Assembly: GCA_016182495.1 (NCBI GenBank)
Contig: JACPGK010000009.1
Location: forward strand, 1-50,489
Length of the DNA: 50,489 nt
DNA from: Candidatus Kerfeldbacteria bacterium
Lineage (GTDB): Bacteria > Patescibacteriota > Patescibacteriia > UBA9570
Direction of reading: 5' to 3'
Shown here: positions 23,918 to 31,031 of the stretch, in pieces
How the letters are laid out: every line of letters starts with the position of its first letter
How positions within the stretch are numbered: position 1 is the first letter of the stretch
Notes under the pieces: generated by a model
What the model was told of the DNA's origin: nothing
Seen by the model: only the letters and a program-made list of their open reading frames with translations
Databases searched by the model: none
Translations under genes and position numbers: made by a program

Positions 23918-24900
23918 TGCCGTTGCAGCAGACGTTTGATGGCAGCCACAATATCAACCGCTTTCATCTGAAATTTTCCTAATAATTCATCCGCTTGGCC
24001 AGATTCGCCATAGATATCATGCAACCCAATATATTCCATTGGTACCGGATACTGTCTGCTTAAAGTTTCAGCCACCGCTCCCCCTAACCCACCAATAATA
24101 CTAGCTTCTTCGGCTGTTACTACGGCTCCGGTTTTTTTAGCCGATGTCACAATGGTAGCTTCATCAAGTGGCTTAATGGTAGTTGAATCAATCACCTCAA
24201 CGCTAATAGTGCCTTCTAATTGTTTGGCTGCTAGTAGCGCTTGGTACACCAATGGTCCGCAGGCTACTACCGTTACATCGCTACCTTCGTAGAATACTTC
24301 GGCTTTACCAATTTGAAACGGGGTAGTTGGGGTAGTGAACACAGGGTATTTATCACGTCCAAACCGAATGTAACACAAATGGCCAACCGTAATGGTAGCC
24401 ATGGTGGCTTGTTGCGCCCGCACTGCATCGCACGGCGCTAACACTGTACAGCCAGCAATTGTTCGCATGGTGGCGATATCCTCCACCGCCTGGTGAGTAG
24501 CACCATCCGGGCCAACCGATACGCCAGCATGCGCTCCGGCTACTACGCCATGAAGATCATTATAACCAAAGGTAGTTCTAATTTGTTCCCAGCACCGACC
24601 AGGCGCAAAGGCAGCATACGAGGCCATGTATGGTATTTTACCAGCGGCCGCTAACCCTGCCCCAACGGTAATTAAATTTTGTTCAGCTACGCCAATTTCA
24701 ATAAAACGATCAGGAAAGGCTTTTTGAAATAAATTCGACCGGGTTGATTCGGTTAAATCAGCGCACAGTACCACTACCCGTGGATCTTGTTTACCTAATT
24801 CAACTAACCCTTGGCCGTAGCCATCGCGCGTACCAGCTTGTTTGATAGTAGCGGCATCGAATAGATTTGGTACTAAATTGGCGGATTGGTTTAAAGGCAT
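23914..24900 (-). CDS. Transketolase, C-terminal subunit
   Basis: The 328-aa protein covers the pyrimidine-binding and C-terminal domains of transketolase: VLCADLTESTRSN, the TPP-activating Glu in GVAEQNLITVGAGLAAAGKIPYMASYAAF, GPDGATHQAVEDIATMR, and the transketolase_C domain with EEASIIGGLGGAV. The other half is encoded directly upstream (5-nt gap). Split transketolases are frequent in CPR bacteria and archaea. The complex moves two-carbon units between sugar phosphates in the pentose phosphate pathway. Confidence 0.93.
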   Translation of the reverse strand: MPLNQSANLVPNLFDAATIKQAGTRDGYGQGLVELGKQDPRVVVLCADLTESTRSNLFQKAFPDRFIEIGVAEQNLITVGAGLAAAGKIPYMASYAAFAPGRCWEQIRTTFGYNDLHGVVAGAHAGVSVGPDGATHQAVEDIATMRTIAGCTVLAPCDAVRAQQATMATITVGHLCYIRFGRDKYPVFTTPTTPFQIGKAEVFYEGSDVTVVACGPLVYQALLAAKQLEGTISVEVIDSTTIKPLDEATIVTSAKKTGAVVTAEEASIIGGLGGAVAETLSRQYPVPMEYIGLHDIYGESGQADELLGKFQMKAVDIVAAIKRLLQRQ

Positions 24901-24905
24901 GGTGG

Positions 24906-25796
24906 TTATGTCATGTGGTCTGTTTCAATCTGTTGGCGCATTTTTGCTAAATCGGCTAAGGCAACCGGTAACTGATCGGCCTTGGAGGGTGCTCCTGGTA
25001 CATCACCTATACCGGGCGGGGCGCCGTGCCAAATATAATTATTTTCCATATAGCTCACGCCCTTGCCTGGTACCACATTGGCTAAAATCAACGTAGGACG
25101 ATGGTGCATACTTTTAGCTTCTTCCAGAGCATCAATAATGGCCTCCATATTATGACCATCAATTTCAATCACGTGCCAATTAAAGGCTCGATATTTATCG
25201 GCCAATGGATCCAGTGGCATGATAGTTTCAGTAGTGCCATCAATTTGAATGTAGTTACGATCCATGATCACGGTTAAGTTATCTAACTGCTTGGCCGCAG
25301 CAAACATCACTCCTTCCCAGGTATTACCTTCTTGTTGTTCCCCATCACTGGTTAAGCACCAAACCCGCTGGCTGGTACCATCCATTTTAAAAGCTAGCGC
25401 CATACCGGCCGATTGTGACGTACCGGAACCAAGTGGTCCACTGGTCGTTTCTAAGCCCGGTAAAGCACTACGGTGTGGATGACCTTGTAAGCGGGTGCCA
25501 AGTTGGCGTAAGGTCATTAATTCTTCTTTCGGAAAAAAGCCAGCCTGCGCCATGGTGGCATACAATACGGGACAAATGTGGCCATTTGATAACACAATGC
25601 GATCGCGCTCGGGCCAGCTAGGATTAGTAGGGTCAATCTTCGCTACATTAAAAAACAAGGCTGTAAAAATATCAGCCATGCCTAATGGTCCGGCGGAATG
25701 ACCCGATTTGGCCGCCGCTAAAGATGTCATGATATCCTGGCGGATATCCATAGCCTTCAGGCGTAAAGCTTTTAAATCGGTCAGGCGATGGTTCAT
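24906..25796 (-). CDS. Transketolase, N-terminal subunit
   Basis: The 296-aa subunit binds the diphosphate of TPP: KSGHSAGPLGMADIFTALFF at about residues 31-50, SNGHICPVLYA, GPLGSGTSQSAGMALAF and the TPP motif CLTSDGEQQEGNTWEGVMFA through MDRNYIQIDG. It starts with a 4-nt overlap with rpe and is followed by the C-terminal subunit, so the pentose phosphate genes are strictly coupled. Confidence 0.93.
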   Translation of the reverse strand: MNHRLTDLKALRLKAMDIRQDIMTSLAAAKSGHSAGPLGMADIFTALFFNVAKIDPTNPSWPERDRIVLSNGHICPVLYATMAQAGFFPKEELMTLRQLGTRLQGHPHRSALPGLETTSGPLGSGTSQSAGMALAFKMDGTSQRVWCLTSDGEQQEGNTWEGVMFAAAKQLDNLTVIMDRNYIQIDGTTETIMPLDPLADKYRAFNWHVIEIDGHNMEAIIDALEEAKSMHHRPTLILANVVPGKGVSYMENNYIWHGAPPGIGDVPGAPSKADQLPVALADLAKMRQQIETDHMT

Positions 25797-26422
25797 TGTT
25801 GTAGGTTGGCGATGGCAGCGGCAATATCTTTAGATTGAAAAATGTAACTATTTGAACACACAATGCTGGCGCCGGCTTTGATAATATCAGCTTTAGTGAC
25901 TGCATTAACTCCTCCATCCACCACAATTGATAAGGTTGGTTTTAAACTGCGCAGGTAAGAAATTTTTTCCAAGACATCAGCATTAAAGGCTTGCGCTGAC
26001 CAACCAGGCTCTACTGCCATAACCATTATGGCATCAACCTCATGTAAAAATTCCTTCACATCATAGGTGGGGGTATGGGGATTAATAGCCAAGCCGATTT
26101 TTTTTTCGAGCCCTTTGATTAACCGGATACATTCGGCCATGTTCTGCACAGCTTCGCGATGTACAAATATAGTGCTCACTTGCGGAAAGGCCCATTTCCG
26201 TAAAAACAAATCAGGATGATTGATCATTAAATGCAGCGATACCTGTAAATTGCCCCAATCTAATTCGGCCACGGCCTGGGCATCGTTGACAGTAGTATTC
26301 GGTACAAATTCTCCATCCATCACGTCGAGATGCACCTCATTACAAACCCCTTTCACCAGATTAAGTTTCCGTTGAATTTCGTTGATATCTTTTTCTAAAA
26401 TAGCTGGTTGAACTTGAATCAT
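25793..26422 (-). CDS. rpe: Ribulose-phosphate 3-epimerase
   Basis: The 209-aa TIM-barrel protein carries the expected metal ligands and acid/base residues: HLDVMDG (His and Asp), SLHLMI (His), MAVEPGWSAQAF, and VVDGGVN (Asp). It interconverts ribulose 5-phosphate and xylulose 5-phosphate. The loop usually written MSVNPGFGGQ reads MAVEPGWSAQ here, a mild deviation also seen in distant epimerases. It is the second gene of the operon, 5 nt after rpiB. Confidence 0.9.
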   Translation of the reverse strand: MIQVQPAILEKDINEIQRKLNLVKGVCNEVHLDVMDGEFVPNTTVNDAQAVAELDWGNLQVSLHLMINHPDLFLRKWAFPQVSTIFVHREAVQNMAECIRLIKGLEKKIGLAINPHTPTYDVKEFLHEVDAIMVMAVEPGWSAQAFNADVLEKISYLRSLKPTLSIVVDGGVNAVTKADIIKAGASIVCSNSYIFQSKDIAAAIANLQQ

Positions 26423-26427
26423 ACTGT

Positions 26428-26883
26428 TTAGTGCCAGTGTTGCTGTTCAAATTGTTTAATAGTATCAAGCCGGCGCAAATGTCGATCGGCTTGAGAAAAT
26501 GCTGTGTTCAACCAGATGTGCACAATGTCTTTAGCCATTGCTTCGTTTAACCAATCACCCGATAAGCCAAGCACATTGGCATCGTTATGCTCACGGGCAT
26601 GTTGAGCGGCTGTTACATCGTGTGGCGCTACTGCCCGAACATTTTTCACTTTATTGGCTGCTATCACCATGCCAGCAGCCGAACGGCAGGCCAATATGCC
26701 GCGATGTTCTTGAGGATGCCGAGCCACGGCTTGAGCCACCGCCAACGCAAACTGTGGGTAATCATCTTGAGCATCAAACTGCTGCGCTCCGATATCTTGG
26801 TATGGTATGTTCCACTGGTTGAGCCACTGTTTAATTTGTTCTTTTAGTTGAAATCCGCCATGATCAGCTCCCAGGTATACCAT
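26428..26883 (-). CDS. rpiB: Ribose-5-phosphate isomerase B
   Basis: The 151-aa protein has YLGADHGGFQLKE with the active Asp and His, and the family core at GILACRSAAGMVIAANK. The catalytic Cys and the downstream GM.IAANK are kept, but the usual CGTGIGM loop is CRSAAGM, so Thr is replaced by Ser and two Gly are lost. The HDVTAAQHAREHNDANVLGL segment is typical. It opens the sugar operon from a leaderless extended -10 promoter (TGC-TATACT, 6 nt before the ATG). Confidence 0.9.
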   Translation of the reverse strand: MVYLGADHGGFQLKEQIKQWLNQWNIPYQDIGAQQFDAQDDYPQFALAVAQAVARHPQEHRGILACRSAAGMVIAANKVKNVRAVAPHDVTAAQHAREHNDANVLGLSGDWLNEAMAKDIVHIWLNTAFSQADRHLRRLDTIKQFEQQHWH

Positions 26884-26889
26884 ACGGCT

Positions 26890-26898
26890 AGTATAGCA
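26890..26898 (-). promoter_or_regulatory. Extended -10 (TGCTATACT) of the rpiB operon
   Basis: On the minus strand TGC-TATACT ends 6 nt before the ATG at 26883. This is the only evident promoter for the nine-gene operon down to 18421. Confidence 0.65.
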
Positions 26899-26901
26899 TA
26901 T

Positions 26902-27624
26902 TTATTTGGTCTTTTCTACTACACTAGCCACGATACTTTCCCACTGTTCTACACTATGAACACCCAACACCAGCTGACCATTCACAAAGTAGGTAGGAGT
27001 AGCCGTTACTCCGCCTAATATGCCTTCATCGCGATCTTGCTGAATTTCGGCTAAATAGCGTTGCGATTCATAGCAGGCTGTGAAATCAGTCACATTAAGG
27101 CCTAGTTGGTTAGCCCAGGTACGGTAAATACCTGGCAGAGCTAATTTACTCTGTTCACTAAAAATTAAATCATGGTATTCCCAAAATTTATCTTGTTCGT
27201 TAGCACAATTAGCTGCTAAGGCAGCGTTGATAGCCTGGGGGTGTACTGAATCAAGTGGAAAATCACGATACACAAAAGCTACATCGGTTGGATGATTTTG
27301 CAATAACTGTATCATAATCGGAGCAGCTAATTCACAGTACGGACATTGAAAATCTTCAAACGATATAATTTGTACAGCAGCCTTAGGATTACCCCGAATA
27401 GGATCATCATCCCTACTGGGCACAAAGCCCGACACAACATTAGTAAGATTGGTCGCTGAATTAACCGTACTAGTATTAGCGAATTGTGAAATTTCACCCC
27501 GCTGAATTTTTTGATACTCCTGCAGTACTAACCAAATAAATAAAACGACCACAGCTACTATACAAACAATCACTACTAATCCTACCACTACCCAAAACCG
27601 TTTATACCACGGTTGATCATTCAT
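26902..27624 (-). CDS. Membrane-anchored DsbA-family thiol oxidoreductase (copy 2)
   Basis: The protein (about 240 aa) has an N-terminal anchor (residues about 10-35), a linker, then a thioredoxin-fold domain with CPYC in FEDFQCPYCELAAP at about residue 95, the helical insertion and the cis-Pro loop GVTATPTYFVNGQLV. The SIDPIRGNPKA-like region before the fold is typical of DsbA/NhaA-type membrane thioredoxins in CPR. I place the start at the ATG at 27624; the alternative is a TTG nine bases upstream. It overlaps the stop of the M56 peptidase gene and so belongs to the blaI-blaR1-like operon. Confidence 0.9.
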   Translation of the reverse strand: MNDQPWYKRFWVVVGLVVIVCIVAVVVLFIWLVLQEYQKIQRGEISQFANTSTVNSATNLTNVVSGFVPSRDDDPIRGNPKAAVQIISFEDFQCPYCELAAPIMIQLLQNHPTDVAFVYRDFPLDSVHPQAINAALAANCANEQDKFWEYHDLIFSEQSKLALPGIYRTWANQLGLNVTDFTACYESQRYLAEIQQDRDEGILGGVTATPTYFVNGQLVLGVHSVEQWESIVASVVEKTK

Positions 27625-28564
27625 ACAGTACAATGGTCATGTTCACAGGTATCGGTTGCGACATAATCGCCTGACAAATCGGCTGTTCCATTAAACACAG
27701 TTGCAAGGCGGGTGATGATTCCTGCTTGGCCAGCACCCGACCAGTGGTTAATAATACTACCATCACACTAGCGGCCATCAGTATCAGCCAGCGTAACCGT
27801 GGGCGAGCGGCTGATCGGCCGAGTAAACGATCGAGTCGAACATTCAGGCTAGAAAAAAAAGTGGCGGCAACTTTAGGTTGAGTGGCCGTACCAGATAATA
27901 ATTTCATTAATACTTGCCGCAGCTGATGATCGTCATTCATATCAGCATCAGCCGCCAATTCACGCATACCCATGAGATATTCCACCACTGCCCGGCTGAA
28001 CGGTAAGGCCGCTTGTACCAGGCTAAGACCAAAACGTTGTAATGGATCAGCATGGTGGGCGTGACTTAATTCGTGTCGCAACACGGCCCACAGTTCCAGG
28101 CCAGATAACGTAGCTTCTAAACCGGTACTAATATACACCTGCGGTTGCCATAAACCAATAGTAACCGCTACTGGTTCAACTTGATCTACTCGATGAACAA
28201 CTACTCCCTGACAAACCGTAGTTGAAATAGTATGCTGTTGTAACACATTATGTAAACGAGCAGTATTACGTATTATGGTGATGGCTGCATACCCTATGCG
28301 ACTGATTAACACTACTACTAACGTCACTCCGGCACCAATACTTAAGGCGATCCAGGGGGATTGCACAAATTCAACATACGAACTACAGCCACACGTAGCC
28401 ACCACTGTACCACTGAACTGCTGCCACCAAATAATTACCTGCGGCCAAAATTGATACCAGGCTACAGCTGCACTGATGATCAAACCACTGATGATCAACA
28501 CGAGCGTAATCAATGTGAACCAATACTGTCGACGTAAACTAGTAGCATTATTTAGCGCGTTCAT
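27617..28564 (-). CDS. M56-family membrane metallopeptidase, BlaR1-like without sensor domain
   Basis: The protein has several membrane helices (about residues 16-40, 58-85 and 225-245) and a zinc-peptidase motif HELSHAHHADPL at about residue 170, with a downstream Glu-containing helix (MRELAADAD). BlaR1/MecR1 proteins share this M56 domain but carry an extracellular penicillin-binding sensor at the C-terminus. Here only about 35 residues follow the last helix, with two Cys (LCLMEQPICQ) that could form a redox-sensitive pair. It is encoded next to a BlaI-type repressor (17-nt overlap) and should cleave or inactivate it on signal. Confidence 0.88.
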   Translation of the reverse strand: MNALNNATSLRRQYWFTLITLVLIISGLIISAAVAWYQFWPQVIIWWQQFSGTVVATCGCSSYVEFVQSPWIALSIGAGVTLVVVLISRIGYAAITIIRNTARLHNVLQQHTISTTVCQGVVVHRVDQVEPVAVTIGLWQPQVYISTGLEATLSGLELWAVLRHELSHAHHADPLQRFGLSLVQAALPFSRAVVEYLMGMRELAADADMNDDHQLRQVLMKLLSGTATQPKVAATFFSSLNVRLDRLLGRSAARPRLRWLILMAASVMVVLLTTGRVLAKQESSPALQLCLMEQPICQAIMSQPIPVNMTIVLYE

Positions 28565-28928
28565 CAATTTGACGCTTCAACTCTTTAAGTTTGCTGCCAT
28601 CAATCTCATCCAGCGCGTCCACAAATTGAGCAATAGCTAAATCGCCGTATTGACGCAACAGATTACCCAGCATAGTGCGCGATACAGTGGCATTAAATTG
28701 TTGTTCATTACGAGTAGCTTGATACAGGTAGGCTTTTTGTATTTTACGACGTTGCAGTATACCTTTTTTAGTTAGCCGTTCCATGGTGGTCATAACAGTA
28801 GTATAGGCAATAGCTCGCCGCTTATTCAATTCAGTGCATACACAACGTACATTCACTCGCTCGTAGCGCCACACAATATCCATAACGGTTTGCTCTAATT
28901 CTCCTAATGGTTTAGTAACAGAGGCCAT
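28548..28928 (-). CDS. BlaI/MecI/CopY-family transcriptional repressor
   Basis: The 126-aa winged-helix protein has LGELEQTVMDIVW, the recognition part RRAIAYTTVMTTMERLTKKGILQR, and a dimerisation tail, as in BlaI. The family binds TAC-containing dyads and is removed by BlaR1-type proteolysis. A 17-bp dyad overlaps its own -10 box. Two Cys lie together in the helix-turn-helix region (VRCVCTELNKR), an unusual CxC that might make DNA binding redox or metal sensitive. The next genes encode the M56 peptidase and a DsbA-like protein. Confidence 0.92.
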   Translation of the reverse strand: MASVTKPLGELEQTVMDIVWRYERVNVRCVCTELNKRRAIAYTTVMTTMERLTKKGILQRRKIQKAYLYQATRNEQQFNATVSRTMLGNLLRQYGDLAIAQFVDALDEIDGSKLKELKRQIDERAK

Positions 28929-28930
28929 AC

Positions 28931-28949
28931 TACTATCTAGTGTAGTATA
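28931..28949 (-). promoter_or_regulatory. blaI promoter with 17-bp BlaI-type operator
   Basis: On the plus strand TACTAT-CTAGT-GTAGTA (28931-28947) is a dyad with a 5-nt spacer and one mismatch. The minus-strand -10 TATACT (28944-28949) overlaps its right half. The dyad geometry relative to the -10 is identical at 29944-29962. An overlapping perfect dyad ATACTAC-N8-GTAGTAT spans 28927-28948. Confidence 0.7.
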
Positions 28950-28958
28950 AAGCTTTGG

Positions 28959-29798
28959 CTATGACAAGAGTTCACCAGCCGCTTGATAGGCTTGGGTGAG
29001 CACGTCGTGTCGTATACCAGTACGCTTGAATAGTTGTGTTAATGGCTGCTTCACAAATTGATCAATCACAATAATCTGCTGTTTGATGAGTAATTGTTTT
29101 TCTTGAACGGTGAGCATTGGCAACACTGTAATAGGGTATAAGCGCTGTTCTTCCAGCAGATGATTTAAACCTTCCCCCGCCGGAAAGTGCCAGGCCAACA
29201 AGCGCATCTGAACACATTGGGCATATTGAATAGCATCACTGGTAACTTTGGTATTCGTAATCACCCATGGTTGATAGTGTTGATCGGACAATTGATGGCG
29301 TTGCTGCCAAACAGCGCTAACATCTAAAAAACGAGCATACACATACAGAGCCACTTTGACATCTGTTTTAGCACCAATAAATTGATGATGCTTACACTCA
29401 ACCAAATAATGCTGATTTTTCTTTTGAGCAATAATATCAACTTCATGAGTAACACATTTTCCCGGCACTTGTTGATTGGTGCGCACCTGATAATTAAACC
29501 GTTCTAACACCTGGGCAACAAACTGCTCAAATGGATAGCCCGATGGCCCCAATTCCATAATGGCTCGTTTTAAATTATACCGAGCCGCGGCAGCCAGTTG
29601 ATTACGTTGCAGTAACAATTGGGCAGTCTTCACGTGTAAATGATTAGTCGAAGCTAAACTAGCATCATCAGCGGCTACCATTTCGGCTACTTCTTCTGCC
29701 AGGCTATGTTCTACACCAGCCGAACGCACGGATTGATACAGTTTGGTTTGATTAAACGGTTCAGAGGCGCCAGAGCCTTTTTGAATATGTTTGACCAT
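28959..29798 (-). CDS. ATP-cone / Mrr-like restriction endonuclease fusion
   Basis: Residues 1-85 form an ATP-cone (VKHIQKGSGASEPFNQTKLYQSVRSAGV…), the nucleotide-sensing module known from ribonucleotide reductase and NrdR. After a linker, residues about 95-200 are a PD-(D/E)xK nuclease: HEVDIIAQ supplies the Asp and YLVECKHH the ExK. A helical C-terminus follows. The fusion occurs in many bacteria, but its function is not established; a nucleotide-gated nuclease in DNA defence or repair is a fair guess. The ATG at 29798 is preferred because TGT-TATAAT lies exactly 6 nt before it. Confidence 0.82.
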   Translation of the reverse strand: MVKHIQKGSGASEPFNQTKLYQSVRSAGVEHSLAEEVAEMVAADDASLASTNHLHVKTAQLLLQRNQLAAAARYNLKRAIMELGPSGYPFEQFVAQVLERFNYQVRTNQQVPGKCVTHEVDIIAQKKNQHYLVECKHHQFIGAKTDVKVALYVYARFLDVSAVWQQRHQLSDQHYQPWVITNTKVTSDAIQYAQCVQMRLLAWHFPAGEGLNHLLEEQRLYPITVLPMLTVQEKQLLIKQQIIVIDQFVKQPLTQLFKRTGIRHDVLTQAYQAAGELLS

Positions 29799-29804
29799 AT
29801 ACAA

Positions 29805-29813
29805 ATTATAACA
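29805..29813 (-). promoter_or_regulatory. Extended -10 (TGTTATAAT) of the ATP-cone nuclease gene
   Basis: On the minus strand TGT-TATAAT ends 6 nt before the ATG at 29798. It immediately follows the terminator of the 18-aa gene. Confidence 0.6.
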
Positions 29814-29814
29814 T

Positions 29815-29854
29815 AAAAACGTAGGAAACGGTCGCGACTGTTTCCTACGTTTTT
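29815..29854 (-). terminator. Terminator of the 18-aa peptide gene
   Basis: A perfect 15-bp stem (29815-29829 with 29840-29854) encloses a 10-nt loop that contains GTCGCGAC. It ends in TTTTT on the minus strand and would work on either strand. It begins 13 nt after the 18-aa stop. Confidence 0.9.
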
Positions 29855-29867
29855 GTTTATGTTATAT

Positions 29868-29924
29868 TTAACAAGCGCATTGACCGCCACAATCGCAGCC
29901 ATCGCCACTTTTGAATGTATACAT
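29868..29924 (-). CDS. 18-aa Cys-rich peptide (CDCGGQCAC)
   Basis: An ATG at 29924 and TAA at 29868 enclose MYTFKSGDGCDCGGQCAC. Four Cys in CxCGGxCxC spacing at the C-terminus resemble a minimal metallothionein or metal-cluster site. Although tiny, it has its own promoter (TATACT, 29957-29962), a BlaI-type operator overlapping that promoter, and a strong terminator 13 nt after the stop, so a dedicated short transcript is very likely. The leader before the ATG (ATAATTAATATTGATTCT) nearly matches that of the 56-aa Cys-rich gene (ATAATTAATATCTCATTCT). Confidence 0.65.
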   Translation of the reverse strand: MYTFKSGDGCDCGGQCAC

Positions 29925-29943
29925 AGAATCAATATTAATTATT

Positions 29944-29962
29944 TACTACAGCTAGTAGTATA
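29944..29962 (-). promoter_or_regulatory. BlaI-type operator and -10 of the 18-aa gene
   Basis: TACTAC-AGCTA-GTAGTA (29944-29960) is a perfect 6-bp dyad with a 5-nt spacer. The minus-strand -10 TATACT (29957-29962) overlaps its right half with the same 2-bp offset as in the blaI promoter. It begins 19 bp upstream of the 18-aa ATG and 2 bp before the mauE stop. Confidence 0.72.
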
Positions 29963-30445
29963 TCAATGCTTCAACCACTTGTCAAACGACCAAAGATTGT
30001 GTTGAGTGATAATAAGAATACTGGTCAAAGCCAATAGAACAAGATCACGCCAAAGCAACTCCGGAAAAGTTTCGCCAAAAGAAAAACTTGAACCGAAACA
30101 ACCACATTCATCTAGGGTGCGACCACGACTCATATTAATAACAATACCAATAATAAACGATAACAATAATCCAGCAATACCGCCAGCCGCCAGCCGCCGC
30201 CATAATCCTACAATTACCAGTAAGCCAAACACCACCTCGGCCCATGGCACAATGGTAACGTACCAGGTAAGCCAGGGATCAGCTATAATATTCCATTGTC
30301 GAGCAATGCCAATAAACTCTTCAATTGGTTGAGTGAGTTTAGCCAGGCCAGCCAATACAAAAATACCGCCAACTAAACCTCGGCTGATAATAACTACCCA
30401 ATGATTATTCCAAATATTTTTGAATGGCCGTTCGGAGATTATCAT
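29963..30445 (-). CDS. MauE/DoxX-like membrane protein
   Basis: The 160-aa protein has four membrane helices and the MauE pattern: an N-terminal helix with FVLAGLAKLTQPIEEFIGIA, a central WAEVVFGLLVIVGLW, then the extracytoplasmic-face motif DECGCFGSSFSFGET and a last helix. MauE proteins assist disulfide formation in methylamine dehydrogenase, and relatives are regular partners of thioredoxin-like proteins. It overlaps the DsbA-like gene by 41 nt. It probably keeps that DsbA oxidised, a DsbB-like role, as no DsbB or VKOR is present in the window. Confidence 0.85.
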   Translation of the reverse strand: MIISERPFKNIWNNHWVVIISRGLVGGIFVLAGLAKLTQPIEEFIGIARQWNIIADPWLTWYVTIVPWAEVVFGLLVIVGLWRRLAAGGIAGLLLSFIIGIVINMSRGRTLDECGCFGSSFSFGETFPELLWRDLVLLALTSILIITQHNLWSFDKWLKH

Positions 30446-31031
30446 AACTACCTACTCCAACATAACGTTCATCGTTAATAAACAAGGTAGGAGTTGATGA
30501 CACTTTGGCATCTTTACCTTCAACCACATCTTCTTGTACAGCAGCGCGTTGTTCATGATTAGTGATACACGATTCAAATTGAGTGGTATCAAGAGCCAGT
30601 TGTTCAGCATAGATCACAAAGGTAGCAGTAGGATCACGTTCAATGCTCCAAATATCTTGCTGCTCGAATAACACATCATGGTATTGCCAAAATCTATCTT
30701 GCTGCCAAGCACATTGAGCGGCTTCGGCCGCAGCAAAACCATTGGGATGAATTTGTGTTAAAGGATAATCGTTGTATTGTAATTGAATGCTATCGCCAAA
30801 TTCATCAGCGGCGCGCTCCAATAACACTACCATTTGTTCACAAGCCGGGCATTGAAAATCGCTGTATTCTTTAATGGTTACTACCGGCGTGGTACCGCCC
30901 CGAATTGGATCGGGCGTAGTGCCGGGTTGTACCCCAGCTGGTAGCAAAAACTGTTGCATCAGAAAGATAGCCACAACAATTCCAAGTACAATGCCTCCAC
31001 CCACCACGATTTTTTTGGTAGTAGGGTTCAT
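30405..31031 (-). CDS. Membrane-anchored DsbA-family thiol oxidoreductase (copy 3)
   Basis: The 208-aa protein has an N-terminal anchor (residues about 8-28), then GGTTPVVTIKEYSDFQCPACEQMVV with the CPAC active site at about residue 60, the helical insertion, and the cis-Pro loop VSSTPTLFINDERYVG. It is translationally coupled to fba upstream (ATGA) and overlaps mauE downstream. The DPIRGGTTP segment before the fold matches DPIRGNPKA of copy 2, so the two are close paralogues. Confidence 0.9.
   Translation of the reverse strand: MNPTTKKIVVGGGIVLGIVVAIFLMQQFLLPAGVQPGTTPDPIRGGTTPVVTIKEYSDFQCPACEQMVVLLERAADEFGDSIQLQYNDYPLTQIHPNGFAAAEAAQCAWQQDRFWQYHDVLFEQQDIWSIERDPTATFVIYAEQLALDTTQFESCITNHEQRAAVQEDVVEGKDAKVSSTPTLFINDERYVGVGSYDNLRTAIQKYLE

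Noticed and set aside
23729-23971. Plus-strand frame opposite the phosphatase gene
   Set aside because: It is the reverse reading of a well-supported IMPase-family gene.
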